Shown here: positions 17,283 to 27,257 of the stretch, one piece after another
Position numbering within the stretch: position 1 is the first letter of the stretch
How the letters are laid out: every line of letters begins with the position of its first letter
DNA from: Streptomyces sp. CB02414
GTDB taxonomy: Bacteria; Actinomycetota; Actinomycetes; Streptomycetales; Streptomycetaceae
Length of the DNA stretch: 64,000 nt
Reading direction: 5' to 3'
Assembly: GCF_001905385.1 (NCBI RefSeq)
Contig: NZ_LIPF01000006.1
Span: forward strand, 62,001 to 126,000
Position numbers and translations under genes: made by a program
Notes under the pieces: generated by a model
What the model saw: only the letters and a program-made list of their open reading frames with translations
The model's database searches: none
Told to the model about the DNA's origin: nothing

Positions 17283-18194
17283 CTAGTCGTTGCTGTTCAG
17301 GATCGCGATCAGCCGCAGGAACTCCAGGTACAGCCAGACCAGCGTCAGGGTGAGGCCGAAGGCGGCGAGCCAGGCCTCCTCGCGCGGGGCGCCGTAGGCC
17401 AGGCCGTCCTCGACCTGCTTGAAGTCCATGGCGAGGAAGCAGGCGCCGAGGATGATGCCGACGATGCCGAAGACGACGCCGAGCGTGCCGCTGCGGAAGC
17501 CGAGGCCGTCACCGCCGCCGAAGACGGCGAACAGCAGGTTCACCATCATCAGGAAGACGAAGCCGAGCGCGGCCGCCATGACGAAGCCGTAGAAGCGGCG
17601 GTTGACGCGGATCCAGCCGGCCTTGTACGCGATCAGCACACCGGCGAAGACCGCCATCGTGCCGATCACGGCCTGCATGGCCGCGCCGTCGGCGATGCGG
17701 TTGTCGACGACGCTGGAGACGACGCCGAGGAAGACACCCTCGAACGCCGCGTACGACAGGATCAGCGCGGGCGACGCCTTGCGCTTGAAGGACTGGACGA
17801 GCGCCAGGACCATGCCGATCAGCGCGGCACCGATGCCGATGCCGTAGGACCGGCCGATGTTGGCGTCGTCCACGGGCAGCAGCGCCCACGCGAGCGCGGC
17901 CGTCACGATGAGCGTGCCGAGCGTGCTCGCCGTGCGGATGACGACGTCGTCCATCGTCATCCGGCCGGCGCCGGCCGGCGCCTGCGGCGGCGCACCGTGC
18001 TGCACGTCCTGCTGGGCGTACGGGTTCGTCGCGTACGGGTTCTGCGCGTACGGGTTGGCCCCCGCGGGCTGGGCATACGGGTTGCCCTGGGTGGCGACAG
18101 CGGGACCCCCGGCCTGCGGCGCGGTGTTGAAGCCCGCGTAGCCGTTGTCGCGGCTGAACCCCCGTCGCGAGAAGACCGGGTTTCTGCTCCTCAT
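17283..18194 (-). CDS. Bax inhibitor-1/YccA family membrane protein
   Basis: Predicted 303 aa. A soluble N-terminal tail (about 1-80) carries repeated NPYAQ/NPYAT units (residues ~39-63); seven hydrophobic helices follow, as in the BI-1-like family, ending AFGLTLTLVWLYLEFLRLIA. Family members are thought to act as pH-sensitive calcium leak channels or stress modulators; the bacterial role is largely unknown. The ATG at 18194 (MRSRNPVFSRRG) has GGAGGAG 4 nt upstream. Confidence 0.9.
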   Translation of the reverse strand: MRSRNPVFSRRGFSRDNGYAGFNTAPQAGGPAVATQGNPYAQPAGANPYAQNPYATNPYAQQDVQHGAPPQAPAGAGRMTMDDVVIRTASTLGTLIVTAALAWALLPVDDANIGRSYGIGIGAALIGMVLALVQSFKRKASPALILSYAAFEGVFLGVVSSVVDNRIADGAAMQAVIGTMAVFAGVLIAYKAGWIRVNRRFYGFVMAAALGFVFLMMVNLLFAVFGGGDGLGFRSGTLGVVFGIVGIILGACFLAMDFKQVEDGLAYGAPREEAWLAAFGLTLTLVWLYLEFLRLIAILNSND

Positions 18195-18362
18195 TTCACT
18201 CCTCCATGGCCACACTGCGCAGCCTTGGCTCAAGAGTAATGGAACGGCAAAGGAATGACCCTACTGCCTGGGGAGGATCTTTCCCTGCTCCTGCGGGTCA
18301 ACACGCTACGCGGATCCGTGATTCCCCTCACGGCCGGGGTCGTGGGCGCGGCCCCGCGCCGC

Positions 18363-19538
18363 TCACCCGATCGGGAATCCGGTGTAGGCCTCGGCCAGGT
18401 CGGTCTCCGCGGCGCGGGAGGACGCGATCCGGTCCAGGCGGGCCACCTGGAGCCGGTCCTCGAAGGGGGTGGCGTCGGGGGCGCGGTGCAGGAGCGTCGT
18501 CATGTCGTACGAGAACCGCTCGGCCTGCCAGACGCGGCGCAGGCAGGTCGCGGAGTAGGCGTCGAGGAGGTCGTCGGAGCCGGTCTCCGTGCGGCGGGAC
18601 AGCGCGCGGGCGAGGGTGACGACGTCCCCGACGGCGAGGTTGAGGCCCTTGGCGCCGGTGGGCGGCACGATGTGCGCGGCGTCGCCGGCCAGGAACACGC
18701 GGCCGTGCCGCATGGGCTCGTGGACGTAGGAGCGCATGGGGGTGACCGACTTCTGGGTGATCGGGCCGCGCCGGAGGGTCCAGTCGTCGTCGGTCTCGAA
18801 GCGGCGCTCCAGCTCCGCCCAGATCTCGTCGTCGCTCCAGCTGTCGGCGTCCGTGCCGGCGGGGACCTGGAGGTAGAGGCGGGAGACGGACGGGGAGCGC
18901 ATGGACAGCAGCGCGAAGCCGCGGTCGTGGCGGGCGTAGACCAGCTCGTCGTGCGAGGGGGCTACGTCGGCGAGGATGCCGAGCCAGCCGAAGGGGTACG
19001 TCCGTTCGAAGGTGCGGCTCAGTCCGGCCGGGACCGCCTTGCGCGCCACGCCCCAGAAACCGTCGCAGCCGACGACGTAGTCGCACTCCAGGACGTCTTC
19101 GACGCCCTCGTGCCGGAAGCGGACGCGCGGGCGGTCGGTCTCGGCTCCCTCCACGGCCAGCGCCTCGGCCTCGAAGAGCAGCGGGCCGCCCTCCTTGAGC
19201 TGGAGGGCGATGAGGTCCTTGCACACCTCGGTCTGGGCGTAGACCATGACGGACTTGCCGCCGGTGAGCGCGGGGAAGTCGACGCGGTGGCGGCGCCGGT
19301 CGAACCGCAGCTCTATGCCGTCGTGGCGCAGCCCCTCGCGGTCCATCCGCTCCCCCGCCCCGGCCGCGCGCAGGACGTCCACGGTGCCCTGCTCCAGGAT
19401 TCCGGCGCGCTGCCGCCGCTCGACGTAGGCACGGTCGCGGCTCTCCAGGACGACCGAGTCGATCCCCGCGTTGTGCAGCAGGCGGGCGAGGAGGAGTCCG
19501 GCGGGGCCGGCCCCGATGATCCCGACGGTGGTGCGCAT
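18363..19538 (-). CDS. pobA: 4-hydroxybenzoate 3-monooxygenase
   Basis: Predicted 391 aa, the usual PobA length. FAD enzyme that hydroxylates 4-hydroxybenzoate to protocatechuate with NAD(P)H. FAD-binding GIIGAGPAGLLLARLL is at the N-terminus. ERRQRAGILEQGTVDVL matches the PobA signature, GCDGFWGVAR is the DG motif, and FLAGDAAHIVPPTGAKGLNL is the second FAD motif. ATG 19538 has GGAAGGGA 6 nt upstream. Downstream protocatechuate (pca) genes are not in the window. Confidence 0.95.
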   Translation of the reverse strand: MRTTVGIIGAGPAGLLLARLLHNAGIDSVVLESRDRAYVERRQRAGILEQGTVDVLRAAGAGERMDREGLRHDGIELRFDRRRHRVDFPALTGGKSVMVYAQTEVCKDLIALQLKEGGPLLFEAEALAVEGAETDRPRVRFRHEGVEDVLECDYVVGCDGFWGVARKAVPAGLSRTFERTYPFGWLGILADVAPSHDELVYARHDRGFALLSMRSPSVSRLYLQVPAGTDADSWSDDEIWAELERRFETDDDWTLRRGPITQKSVTPMRSYVHEPMRHGRVFLAGDAAHIVPPTGAKGLNLAVGDVVTLARALSRRTETGSDDLLDAYSATCLRRVWQAERFSYDMTTLLHRAPDATPFEDRLQVARLDRIASSRAAETDLAEAYTGFPIG

Positions 19539-19690
19539 CGGTCGTCCCTTCCATGGGTCGTGCGGCGTCGCCGCCAAGTTGTTCGCCTGGTGAAGATTCC
19601 TTCACTGAGCGCTGGGCTGAGTCTCCGGCCGCGCGGCGCCGCTGTCAACGGTCCGCGGCGAATCGCCGCGGACCGTCGCGGGAGTGCCGG

Positions 19691-20296
19691 TCAGCCTCCG
19701 TACGGGCGGGCGGCCCGGCCCTCGCGGAGGGTCCGGCCCCACCAGTCGAGCTGGTCCAGCAGGACGGCGGCGGCCTTGGCGGGACCGCCCTCGTCGAACG
19801 GGCGGCCGTCCTCGTCGAACTTCTCCCAGGCCATGGGGAACGCGACGGTGTCGCGCAGGGTGACCGTGTGCAGCTCGGCGAAGACCTGCCGCAGCTGCTC
19901 CACCGCCCGCGCGCCGCCGGCCATGCCGCCGTAGGAGACGAAGCCGACCGGCTTGGCGCGCCACTCGGCGTGGACGTGGTCGATCGCCAGCTTCAGGGAG
20001 GCCGGGTAGCCGTGGTTGTACTCGGGGGTGACGACCACGAAGCCGTCGAGCCCGCCGACGCGCTCGGCGAGGCCCGGAGTGCCGGACGGCGCCCCGTCAT
20101 CGCCGAGGGAGAGCTTCAGCTCCGCCGCGAGCGCGGGCTCGGACAGGTCGATGACGTGTACGTCCATGTCGTCGCGCCGGCCCGCCTCGGAGACGAACCA
20201 CCGCGCGACGGTGTCGGCGAACCGGCCGGGGCGCACACTCCCGACGATCACACCGATCTTCAGCGGGACACGGGACACGGAAGGCATGGCGGACAT
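19691..20296 (-). CDS. NADPH-dependent FMN reductase family protein
   Basis: Predicted 201 aa flavodoxin-like fold. The FMN phosphate loop is GSVRPGRFADTVARWF (residues ~19-34). VVVTPEYNHGYPASLKLAID is the dimer/flavin signature, and FVSYGGMAGGARA follows. ATG 20296 (MSAMPSV) has GAGGAA upstream. Its promoter carries a SoxR-type box (see 20353-20383), so the enzyme likely helps handle redox-active compounds or quinones. It lies downstream of bldA on the same strand but has its own promoter. Confidence 0.92.
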   Translation of the reverse strand: MSAMPSVSRVPLKIGVIVGSVRPGRFADTVARWFVSEAGRRDDMDVHVIDLSEPALAAELKLSLGDDGAPSGTPGLAERVGGLDGFVVVTPEYNHGYPASLKLAIDHVHAEWRAKPVGFVSYGGMAGGARAVEQLRQVFAELHTVTLRDTVAFPMAWEKFDEDGRPFDEGGPAKAAAVLLDQLDWWGRTLREGRAARPYGG

Positions 20297-20352
20297 GAGG
20301 GTTCCTCGTTTCGTGACGACCTGATGACGGCCTCGGTGGCCGTCTGGAGAGG

Positions 20353-20383
20353 AACCTAGAAACTCAAGTTTGCTTGAGGTCAA
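20353..20383 (-). promoter_or_regulatory. SoxR-type promoter of the FMN reductase gene
   Basis: On the minus strand, -35 TTGACC (20383-20378) and -10 TAGGTT (20358-20353) are separated by 19 nt, the long spacer typical of MerR-family promoters. Centred in the spacer is CCTCAAG-CAAA-CTTGAG (inverted repeat CTCAAG/CTTGAG at 20363-20378), close to the known SoxR box. Established knowledge: S. coelicolor SoxR activates oxidoreductase genes, including an FMN reductase, in response to redox-active antibiotics. Confidence 0.75.
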
Positions 20384-20411
20384 ACGCCGGTCTGCGCTCG
20401 TTGCGGGAGAG

Positions 20412-20495
20412 TGCCCGGAGCCGGACTTGAACCGGCACGCCCGCGAAGGGGCAGCGAGGTTTAAGCTCGCCGTGTCTGCATTCCACCATCCGGGC
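20412..20495 (-). tRNA. bldA: tRNA-Leu (anticodon UAA), the bldA tRNA
   Basis: An 84-nt class II tRNA on the minus strand. The 7-bp acceptor stem is GCCCGGA/TCCGGGC with discriminator A; the CCA is not encoded. The anticodon loop CTTAAAC gives anticodon TAA (20461-20463), reading the rare UUA codon. A long variable arm (GCTGCCCCTTCGCGGGC) and T-loop GTTCAAGTC complete it. In Streptomyces this gene is bldA, which controls aerial growth and antibiotic production by translating UUA codons. A possible -10 element TAGGCT lies about 38 nt upstream (minus strand, near 20530). No in-frame TTA was noticed in the window's genes by eye. Confidence 0.95.
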
Positions 20496-20912
20496 AGGCC
20501 ATGGGCTCCGCGTCGAGTGCCTTGAGCCTATCGGGGCGCACCCCTCGCGCAGGGGGCGGGCGGACCGATGTTGTCTTATTTTATTGGCGCCTGAGGGAGC
20601 ATCAGCTCCGGGGCCGACCCATCCTCACTTGCCAACAGCCTTGCCCGTGGCGCCCGGCCCCGCATGCGGAATGACGGAATTTCACCGTCCCTTCAAGGGC
20701 GCCCGCCCTGTTACGGCGTCCCGTCGCGGCGCCCGGCCGTGGCACCCGGCGGGTCAGGGTCGACCGTCATCCTCAGGTAGTACACGCGCCCTCGCCGTCC
20801 GACCGAAGTCGCCCCCCGGAACCGGAACAGCGGCTGACTACACGGCGCCCCGCGGCCGGAAGGATGGAGAACGTCCCCGAACACACGCCGTACCGACAGG
20901 AGCGCCCTTCCC
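20496..20912. other. Intergenic region upstream of bldA and of the ABC transporter
   Basis: 417 bp without a gene. It contains an unusual A/T-rich patch (TTGTCTTATTTTATTGG, about 20571-20587) in otherwise >70% GC sequence, and the divergent promoters of bldA and the ABC operon. AGGAG lies 11 nt before the GTG at 20913. Confidence 0.5.
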
Positions 20913-21683
<771 letters not shown>

Positions 21684-21727
21684 CCCGTCCCCGCCCCCAC
21701 GTACGTACCTCCGGACAGAGAAGACCC

Positions 21728-24256
21728 ATGTTCCGTACCGCCTTGCGCAACGTTCTCGCGCACAAGGCCAGGCTGTTGATGACCGTGCTCGCCGTGATGC
21801 TCGGCGTGGCGTTCGTGTCGGGCACCCTGGTCTTCACCAACACCATCTCCGACGCCCTGCAGAACAGCTCCGCCAAGGGCTTCGACCACGTCGACGTCGC
21901 CGTCACCCCCGAGTTCCAGGAGGCCGAGGGCGACAAGGTCGGCGAGCAGCCCGAGCTGACGCAGGCCCTCGTCGAGGACAGCGCCGGGGTGCCGGGCGCC
22001 GCCTCCGCCATCGGCGTGGTCTCCGGCTTCACCGCGGTCGCCGACAAGGACGGCGACCTGATCGGCGACGGCTGGAGCACCAAGGGCGGCAACTACTGGG
22101 GCGAGAAGGACCCCCGGTACCCGCTGACCGACGGGCGCGCCCCCAAGGGCGAGGGCGAGATCCTCATCGACTCCAAGACCGCCGAGCGCACCGGCTACGG
22201 CGTCGGGGACACCGTGCGGATGTCCGTGGACGGGCCGGTCATCACTCCGAAGGTCGTCGGCGTCTTCACCACCGACGACGGCGGTGTCGCGGCCGGCGGC
22301 AGCCTCACCCTGTTCGACACCGCGACCGCGCAGAAGGTCTTCGGGAAGGCGGGCACGTACGACGAGATCGACGTCAAGGCGAAGGACGGCGTCACGCAGG
22401 CCGCGCTGAAGGCGGAGCTGGACAAGGCGCTGCCGAAGGGCCTGGTCGAGACCACCACCGCCCAGGAGCTGGCCGACGACCAGGCGGAGGCGATCGCCGC
22501 GTCGATGAGCGGCATGAAGCAGGGGCTGCTGGTCTTCGCCGGCATCGCGCTCTTCGTCGGCACCTTCATCATCGCCAACACCTTCACCATGCTGGTCGCC
22601 CAGCGCACCAAGGAACTCGCCCTGATGCGGGCGGTCGGCGCCTCCCGCCGGCAGGTGACGCGGTCGGTGCTGATCGAGGCGTTCGTGGTCGGCGTGGTCG
22701 CCGCGGTCACCGGCCTGCTCGCGGGCATCGGCATCGGGGCCGGGATGCGCGCCCTGATGGGCTCGATGGGCGAGGTCGTGCCCGACGGGCCGCTGGTGGT
22801 CTCGACCGGCACGATCGTCGCGGCCCTCGCGGTCGGCGTCCTGGTGACCATGCTGGCCGCCTGGCTGCCGGGCCGCCGGGCGGCGAAGATCCCGCCGGTC
22901 GCGGCGATGAGCAGCGTGCACGCCAAGGCGACGACCAAGTCGCTGGTGCTGCGCAACACGCTCGGCACACTGGTCTCGGCCGCCGGCATCGCGGTCGTCC
23001 TCGCGGCGACCACCATGGGCGGCACGGACGGGCAGGCCCCGATGGGTCTGGGCGCGGTGCTGCTGATCATCGGCGTGTTCATCCTGACGCCGCTGCTCTC
23101 CCGCCCGCTGATCGCCGCCGCCGCTCCGGTGCTGCGCGTGTTCGGCGTCTCCGGCAAGCTCGCCCGGCAGAACTCGGTGCGCAACCCGCGCCGCACCGCC
23201 GCCACCGCCTCCGCGCTGATGATCGGCCTGACCCTGATCACCGGCATGACGGTGATGGCCGGCAGCCTGCAGAAGTCGATCGACAAGATGGCGTCGGCGG
23301 CGATCGAGGCCGACTACGTGGTCTCCATGGCCAACGGCAACTGGCTCTCCCCGGACGTCGGCGAGAAGCTGGCCGGGACCGACGGCGTCACCGCGGTCAG
23401 CCCGCTGCGCAACTCCCCCGCCCGTATCGGCGGCGACACGGAGTACCTCACCGGCGTCAACGGCTCCACGATCACCGAGCTGACCGACCTGAAGGTCGAG
23501 CAGGGCGCGTTCGAGGTCGGCGGCACCAAGGTCGTCGTGGACGGCGACACCGCGAAGGAGAACGGCTGGAAGGCCGGCTCGGACTTCACCGTCGCCTACG
23601 AGGACGGCGAGAAGCAGCAGCTCACGGTGGCGGGCGTCTACGAGGCCAACGAGATGCTGCGCGGCATCATGCTCGACAACTCCGTCCTCACCCCGCACCT
23701 GAGCGACCCGGTCGACATGCAGGTCATGGTGAAGATGTCCGACGGCGCCTCCGCGGCCGCCAAGGACAGCCTGCAGCAGGCCCTCGACACCAACCCCGCG
23801 ATCAAGATCCAGGACAAGAAGGACATCTCCAACGAGATCGCCAAGATGTTCACGCTGATGCTGAACATGCTCTACGGCCTGCTGGCCATGGCGGTGATCG
23901 TGGCCGTCCTCGGTGTCATCAACACCCTGGCCATGTCGGTCTTCGAACGCTCCCAGGAGATCGGCATGCTGCGGGCCATCGGCCTGGACCGCAAGGGCAT
24001 CAAGCGGATGGTCCGCCTGGAGTCCCTGGTGATCTCCCTGTTCGGCGGGGTGCTCGGCATCGGCCTGGGCGTGTTCTTCGGCTGGGCGGCCGGTGAGCTG
24101 ATGGGCTCGACGATCGCGACGTACGAACTGGTCCTGCCCTGGGGCCGGATGGGCGTGTTCCTGCTGCTGGCCGCCGTCGTGGGCGTCCTGGCCGCGCTGT
24201 GGCCGGCCCGGCGGGCGGCACGGCTGAACATGCTCCAGGCGATCAAGGCCGAGTAG
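21728..24256 (+). CDS. FtsX-like ABC transporter permease, two-repeat type
   Basis: Predicted 842 aa. Layout: N-terminal helix (AHKARLLMTVLAVMLGVAFV), large extracytoplasmic domain (~45-250), three-helix FtsX block containing RTKELALMRAVGASRRQV, a middle helix pair, then a second helix (KLARQNSVRNPRRTAATASA), second outer domain (~520-690) and final FtsX block with RSQEIGMLRAIGLDRKGI. Family knowledge: such permeases export or extract lipids/peptides, or confer peptide-antibiotic resistance. Paralogous to the protein at 49051. No adjacent two-component genes. Confidence 0.94.
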   Translation: MFRTALRNVLAHKARLLMTVLAVMLGVAFVSGTLVFTNTISDALQNSSAKGFDHVDVAVTPEFQEAEGDKVGEQPELTQALVEDSAGVPGAASAIGVVSGFTAVADKDGDLIGDGWSTKGGNYWGEKDPRYPLTDGRAPKGEGEILIDSKTAERTGYGVGDTVRMSVDGPVITPKVVGVFTTDDGGVAAGGSLTLFDTATAQKVFGKAGTYDEIDVKAKDGVTQAALKAELDKALPKGLVETTTAQELADDQAEAIAASMSGMKQGLLVFAGIALFVGTFIIANTFTMLVAQRTKELALMRAVGASRRQVTRSVLIEAFVVGVVAAVTGLLAGIGIGAGMRALMGSMGEVVPDGPLVVSTGTIVAALAVGVLVTMLAAWLPGRRAAKIPPVAAMSSVHAKATTKSLVLRNTLGTLVSAAGIAVVLAATTMGGTDGQAPMGLGAVLLIIGVFILTPLLSRPLIAAAAPVLRVFGVSGKLARQNSVRNPRRTAATASALMIGLTLITGMTVMAGSLQKSIDKMASAAIEADYVVSMANGNWLSPDVGEKLAGTDGVTAVSPLRNSPARIGGDTEYLTGVNGSTITELTDLKVEQGAFEVGGTKVVVDGDTAKENGWKAGSDFTVAYEDGEKQQLTVAGVYEANEMLRGIMLDNSVLTPHLSDPVDMQVMVKMSDGASAAAKDSLQQALDTNPAIKIQDKKDISNEIAKMFTLMLNMLYGLLAMAVIVAVLGVINTLAMSVFERSQEIGMLRAIGLDRKGIKRMVRLESLVISLFGGVLGIGLGVFFGWAAGELMGSTIATYELVLPWGRMGVFLLLAAVVGVLAALWPARRAARLNMLQAIKAE

Positions 24257-24281
24257 ACCGAGGAGGCCGAGACGGCCGAGG

Positions 24282-24311
24282 AGGGCCCCGTTCCGCCCGG
24301 AGCGGGGCCCT
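24282..24311. terminator. Terminator between ABC permease and CFA synthase genes
   Basis: AGGGCCCCG (24282-24290) pairs with CGGGGCCCT (24303-24311), followed by TCGG; it serves the two convergent genes. Confidence 0.75.
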
Positions 24312-24335
24312 TCGGTGTCGCGGGCGCGGGTGAGG

Positions 24336-25637
24336 TCAGTGCCAGGTGCGGGCGCGCAACGGCAGCCCGGAGCCGCCCGCCTCCGGGGTCTTCACCGCCA
24401 GGACCTGGTTGACGCCGATGCGGTTGCGCTCGAAGGAGAGCGCGCAGGCGGCCATGTACAGCCGCCACACCCGGGCCCGGCCGGGGCTGACCAGCCGGAG
24501 CGCCGCCGCCCACTCGGACTCCAGGTTGGCGACCCAGCGGCGCAGGGTGAGCGCGTAGTGCTCGCGGATCGACTCCACGTCGCGCACCTCGAACCCGGCG
24601 CGCTCCAGCTGGGTCACGGTGGTGCCCAGCGGGGCCAGTTCGCCGTCGGGGAAGACGTAGGCGTCGATGAACTCGTCCACGTTGTAGGCCGACTCGTCCC
24701 GCTGGGGGCGCCGCGCGATCTGGTGGTTCAGCAGCCGCCCGCCGGGCCTCAGGAGCCGGTGCAGGTCGAGGGCGTATTCCAGGTACCGCTCGGCGCCCAC
24801 GTGCTCGGCCATGCCGATCGAGGAGATGGCGTCGTACGGCCCGTCGGCGACGTCCCGGTAGTCCTGGACGCGGATCTCCACCCGGTCGGTGAGCCCCTCG
24901 TCGGCGACCCGCTTGCGGGCGTAGGCGGCCTGCTCCTGGGAGAGGGTGACGCCGACGACGCTCACGCCGTGTTCGCGGGCCGCGTGGATCGCCATGGAGC
25001 CCCAGCCGCAGCCCACGTCGAGCAGGCGCCCGCCGGGGCTCAGGCCGAGCTTGCGGCTGACCAGTTCGAGCTTGTCGCGCTGGGCGTCCTCCAGCGTGCC
25101 GCCCTCGGCCTCCGGGACCTGCCAGTAGGCGCAGGAGTAGACCATGGAGGGGCCGAGGACGAGCTCGTAGAAGTCGTTGCCGACGTCGTAGTGGTGGCTG
25201 ATGGCGCGACGGTCGCTGCGCTTGGTGTGCAGGTGGCCGCGGGCCCGGCGGACCTCCTCCGGCGGCGGGGCGGGCGGCAGCGGCGGGCCGGCGAGCCTCA
25301 CCAGACCGCGCACGGCGGCCCGCACCTCGGGGTCGCGCAGCGCCCCGGCGAGCGTGCGGGCGTCCTCGCCGCGCTCCCAGATCAGGCCGGCCATCAGTTC
25401 GAGGGCGGTGTAGAGGTCTCCGTCGATGTCGAGGTCGCCGGCCACCCAGGCGCGGGCCAGGCCCAGTTCGCCCGGTTTGAACAGCAGCCGGCGCAGGGCC
25501 CGGCGGTTGCGGACGACGAGGGTGGGGGCGCCCGGCGGACCCGCCTGTGAACCGTCCCAGGCGCGGATGCGCACCGGGAGGGGCGTTCCCAGCAACTGTT
25601 CGAAGAGGTTCTGCAGCCGCAGCGCGGCATCAGCCAT
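24336..25637 (-). CDS. cfa: Cyclopropane-fatty-acyl-phospholipid synthase family methyltransferase
   Basis: Predicted 433 aa. SAM-dependent enzyme that adds a methylene bridge to unsaturated acyl chains of membrane phospholipids. SAM motif I is LLDVGCGWGSMAIHAA. ISHHYDVGNDFYELVLGPS and MVYSCAYW are signature stretches of the family, as are EHVGAERY and the C-terminal FERNRIGVNQVL. The N-terminal ~100 residues (helical lid region) are present, so it is full length. The 5' region contains only the ndh terminator and no clear promoter. Confidence 0.92.
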   Translation of the reverse strand: MADAALRLQNLFEQLLGTPLPVRIRAWDGSQAGPPGAPTLVVRNRRALRRLLFKPGELGLARAWVAGDLDIDGDLYTALELMAGLIWERGEDARTLAGALRDPEVRAAVRGLVRLAGPPLPPAPPPEEVRRARGHLHTKRSDRRAISHHYDVGNDFYELVLGPSMVYSCAYWQVPEAEGGTLEDAQRDKLELVSRKLGLSPGGRLLDVGCGWGSMAIHAAREHGVSVVGVTLSQEQAAYARKRVADEGLTDRVEIRVQDYRDVADGPYDAISSIGMAEHVGAERYLEYALDLHRLLRPGGRLLNHQIARRPQRDESAYNVDEFIDAYVFPDGELAPLGTTVTQLERAGFEVRDVESIREHYALTLRRWVANLESEWAAALRLVSPGRARVWRLYMAACALSFERNRIGVNQVLAVKTPEAGGSGLPLRARTWH

Positions 25638-25785
25638 GGCGTACCTCCGTGACGAGCGATCCCGGAATGTCCATCACCACGTAAACACCTGGGAGCCCGC
25701 CGCACAGTCCCCGGCGCGCGTTACGACTCAGCAAAATACTTGTACGCACCACGAGTTCTGCCGCCGGGTGTGCGCGGACAACACG

Positions 25786-25823
25786 AAGGGGCCGCCCGCA
25801 CCACGGATGGCGGGCGGCCCCTT
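25786..25823 (-). terminator. Terminator of ndh
   Basis: A 14-bp perfect stem: AAGGGGCCGCCCGC (25786-25799) and its complement (25810-25823), 10-nt loop, just past the ndh stop codon. Confidence 0.85.
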
Positions 25824-25856
25824 CGGGGGACTGCTACGACTGGCGGCGACCGGAGG

Positions 25857-27257
25857 TCAGGATGCCTTGGCCTCGGTCTTCGCCGCCGGCTTGTCGCTCT
25901 GCTCGGCCTTCGGCGCGGCCGGAGCCGGCTTGGCGGCCTCGTAGAACTCCTCGCGCGGGCTCTCCATCGCGCCGAGGGAGACGACCTCGCGCTTGAGGAA
26001 CATGCCGAGCGTCCAGTCCGCGAAGACGCGGATCTTCCGGTTGAAGGTCGGCATCGCCATGCCGTGGTAGCCGCGGTGCATGTACCAGGCGAGACGGCCC
26101 TTGAGCTTGATCTTCATCTTGCCCATGACGATCATCGCGACGCCCTTGTGCAGGCCGAGGCCCGCCACCGCGCCCTTGTTGGCGTGGCTGTACTCCTTCT
26201 GCGGGAAGCCCCGCATACCGGAGATCACGTTGTCGCCGAGGACCTTGGCCTGGCGCAGCGCGTGCTGGGCGTTCGGCGGGCACCAGGCGTTCTCGTTGCC
26301 CGCCTTGCGGCCGACGAGGTCGGGCACCTGGGCGTTGTCGCCCGCGGCCCAGATGTAGTCGGTGCCCTGGACCTGGAGAGTGGCCGCGCAGTCGACGTGA
26401 CCGCGGGGGCCCAGCGGGAGGCCGAAGCGGGACAGGGCCGGGTTCGGCTTGACGCCGGCCGTCCACACGATGGTGTTGGAGTCGACCTCAAGGCCGTTCT
26501 TCAGCACCACGTGGCCGTCGACGCAGGAGTCCATGGAGGTGGACAGGTAGACCTCGACACCGCGGCCCTCGAGGTGCTCCTTGCCGTACTGGCCGAGCTT
26601 GGGGCCGACCTCGGGGAGGATCTTGTCGGCGGCGTCCACGAGGACGAAGCGCATGTCCTCGCGGGAGACGTTCTTGTAGTACTTGGCCGCGTCGCGGGCC
26701 ATGTCCTCGACCTCACCGATGGTCTCCGCGCCGGCGAAGCCGCCGCCGATGAAGACGAAGGTGAGCGCCTTGCGGCGGATCTCCTCGTCGGTGGTGGAGT
26801 CGGCCTTGTCGAGCTGCTCCAGGACGTGGTTGCGCAGGCCGATGGACTCCTCGATGCCCTTCATGCCGATGCCCTGCTCGGCGAGGCCGGGGATCGGGAA
26901 GGTGCGGGAGACCGCGCCCATGGCGATGACCAGGTAGTCGAAGGGCAGCTCGTACGCCTCGCCCACCAGCGGGGCGATCGTGGCGACCTTGCGGTCCTGG
27001 TCGATGGTGGTGACCCGGCCGGTGAGGACCTCCGCCTTGGGAAGCACGCGCCGCAGGGGGACGACGACGTGCCGCGGGGAGATGTTGCCGGCGGCGGCTT
27101 CGGGGAGGAAGGGCTGGTAGGTCATGTACGACCGCGGGTCGACGACGGTGACGGTCGCCTCGCCGTAACGCATCTTCTTCTGGATGCGTCGAGCTGCGTA
27201 CAGGCCTACGTACCCACCGCCTACTACGAGGATCCTGGGACGCTCCGTGGTGCTCAT
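25857..27257 (-). CDS. ndh: Type II NADH dehydrogenase
   Basis: Predicted 466 aa. Single-subunit, non-proton-pumping NADH:quinone oxidoreductase at the inner face of the membrane. FAD motif ILVVGGGYVGLYAARRI at the N-terminus, NADH motif FVFIGGGFAGAETIGEVEDM (about 178-197), second FAD motif YIWAAGDNAQVPD. The C-terminal region has a hydrophobic/basic amphipathic segment and an Ala/Lys/Glu-rich tail. A Rex-type operator (27566-27583) lies about 310 bp upstream, fitting control by NADH/NAD+ ratio. Confidence 0.93.
   Translation of the reverse strand: MSTTERPRILVVGGGYVGLYAARRIQKKMRYGEATVTVVDPRSYMTYQPFLPEAAAGNISPRHVVVPLRRVLPKAEVLTGRVTTIDQDRKVATIAPLVGEAYELPFDYLVIAMGAVSRTFPIPGLAEQGIGMKGIEESIGLRNHVLEQLDKADSTTDEEIRRKALTFVFIGGGFAGAETIGEVEDMARDAAKYYKNVSREDMRFVLVDAADKILPEVGPKLGQYGKEHLEGRGVEVYLSTSMDSCVDGHVVLKNGLEVDSNTIVWTAGVKPNPALSRFGLPLGPRGHVDCAATLQVQGTDYIWAAGDNAQVPDLVGRKAGNENAWCPPNAQHALRQAKVLGDNVISGMRGFPQKEYSHANKGAVAGLGLHKGVAMIVMGKMKIKLKGRLAWYMHRGYHGMAMPTFNRKIRVFADWTLGMFLKREVVSLGAMESPREEFYEAAKPAPAAPKAEQSDKPAAKTEAKAS

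Noticed and set aside
20400..20500. tRNA-Ser reading of the class II tRNA at 20412
   Set aside because: The anticodon loop CTTAAAC gives UAA, which is leucine, and the variable arm fits tRNA-Leu.
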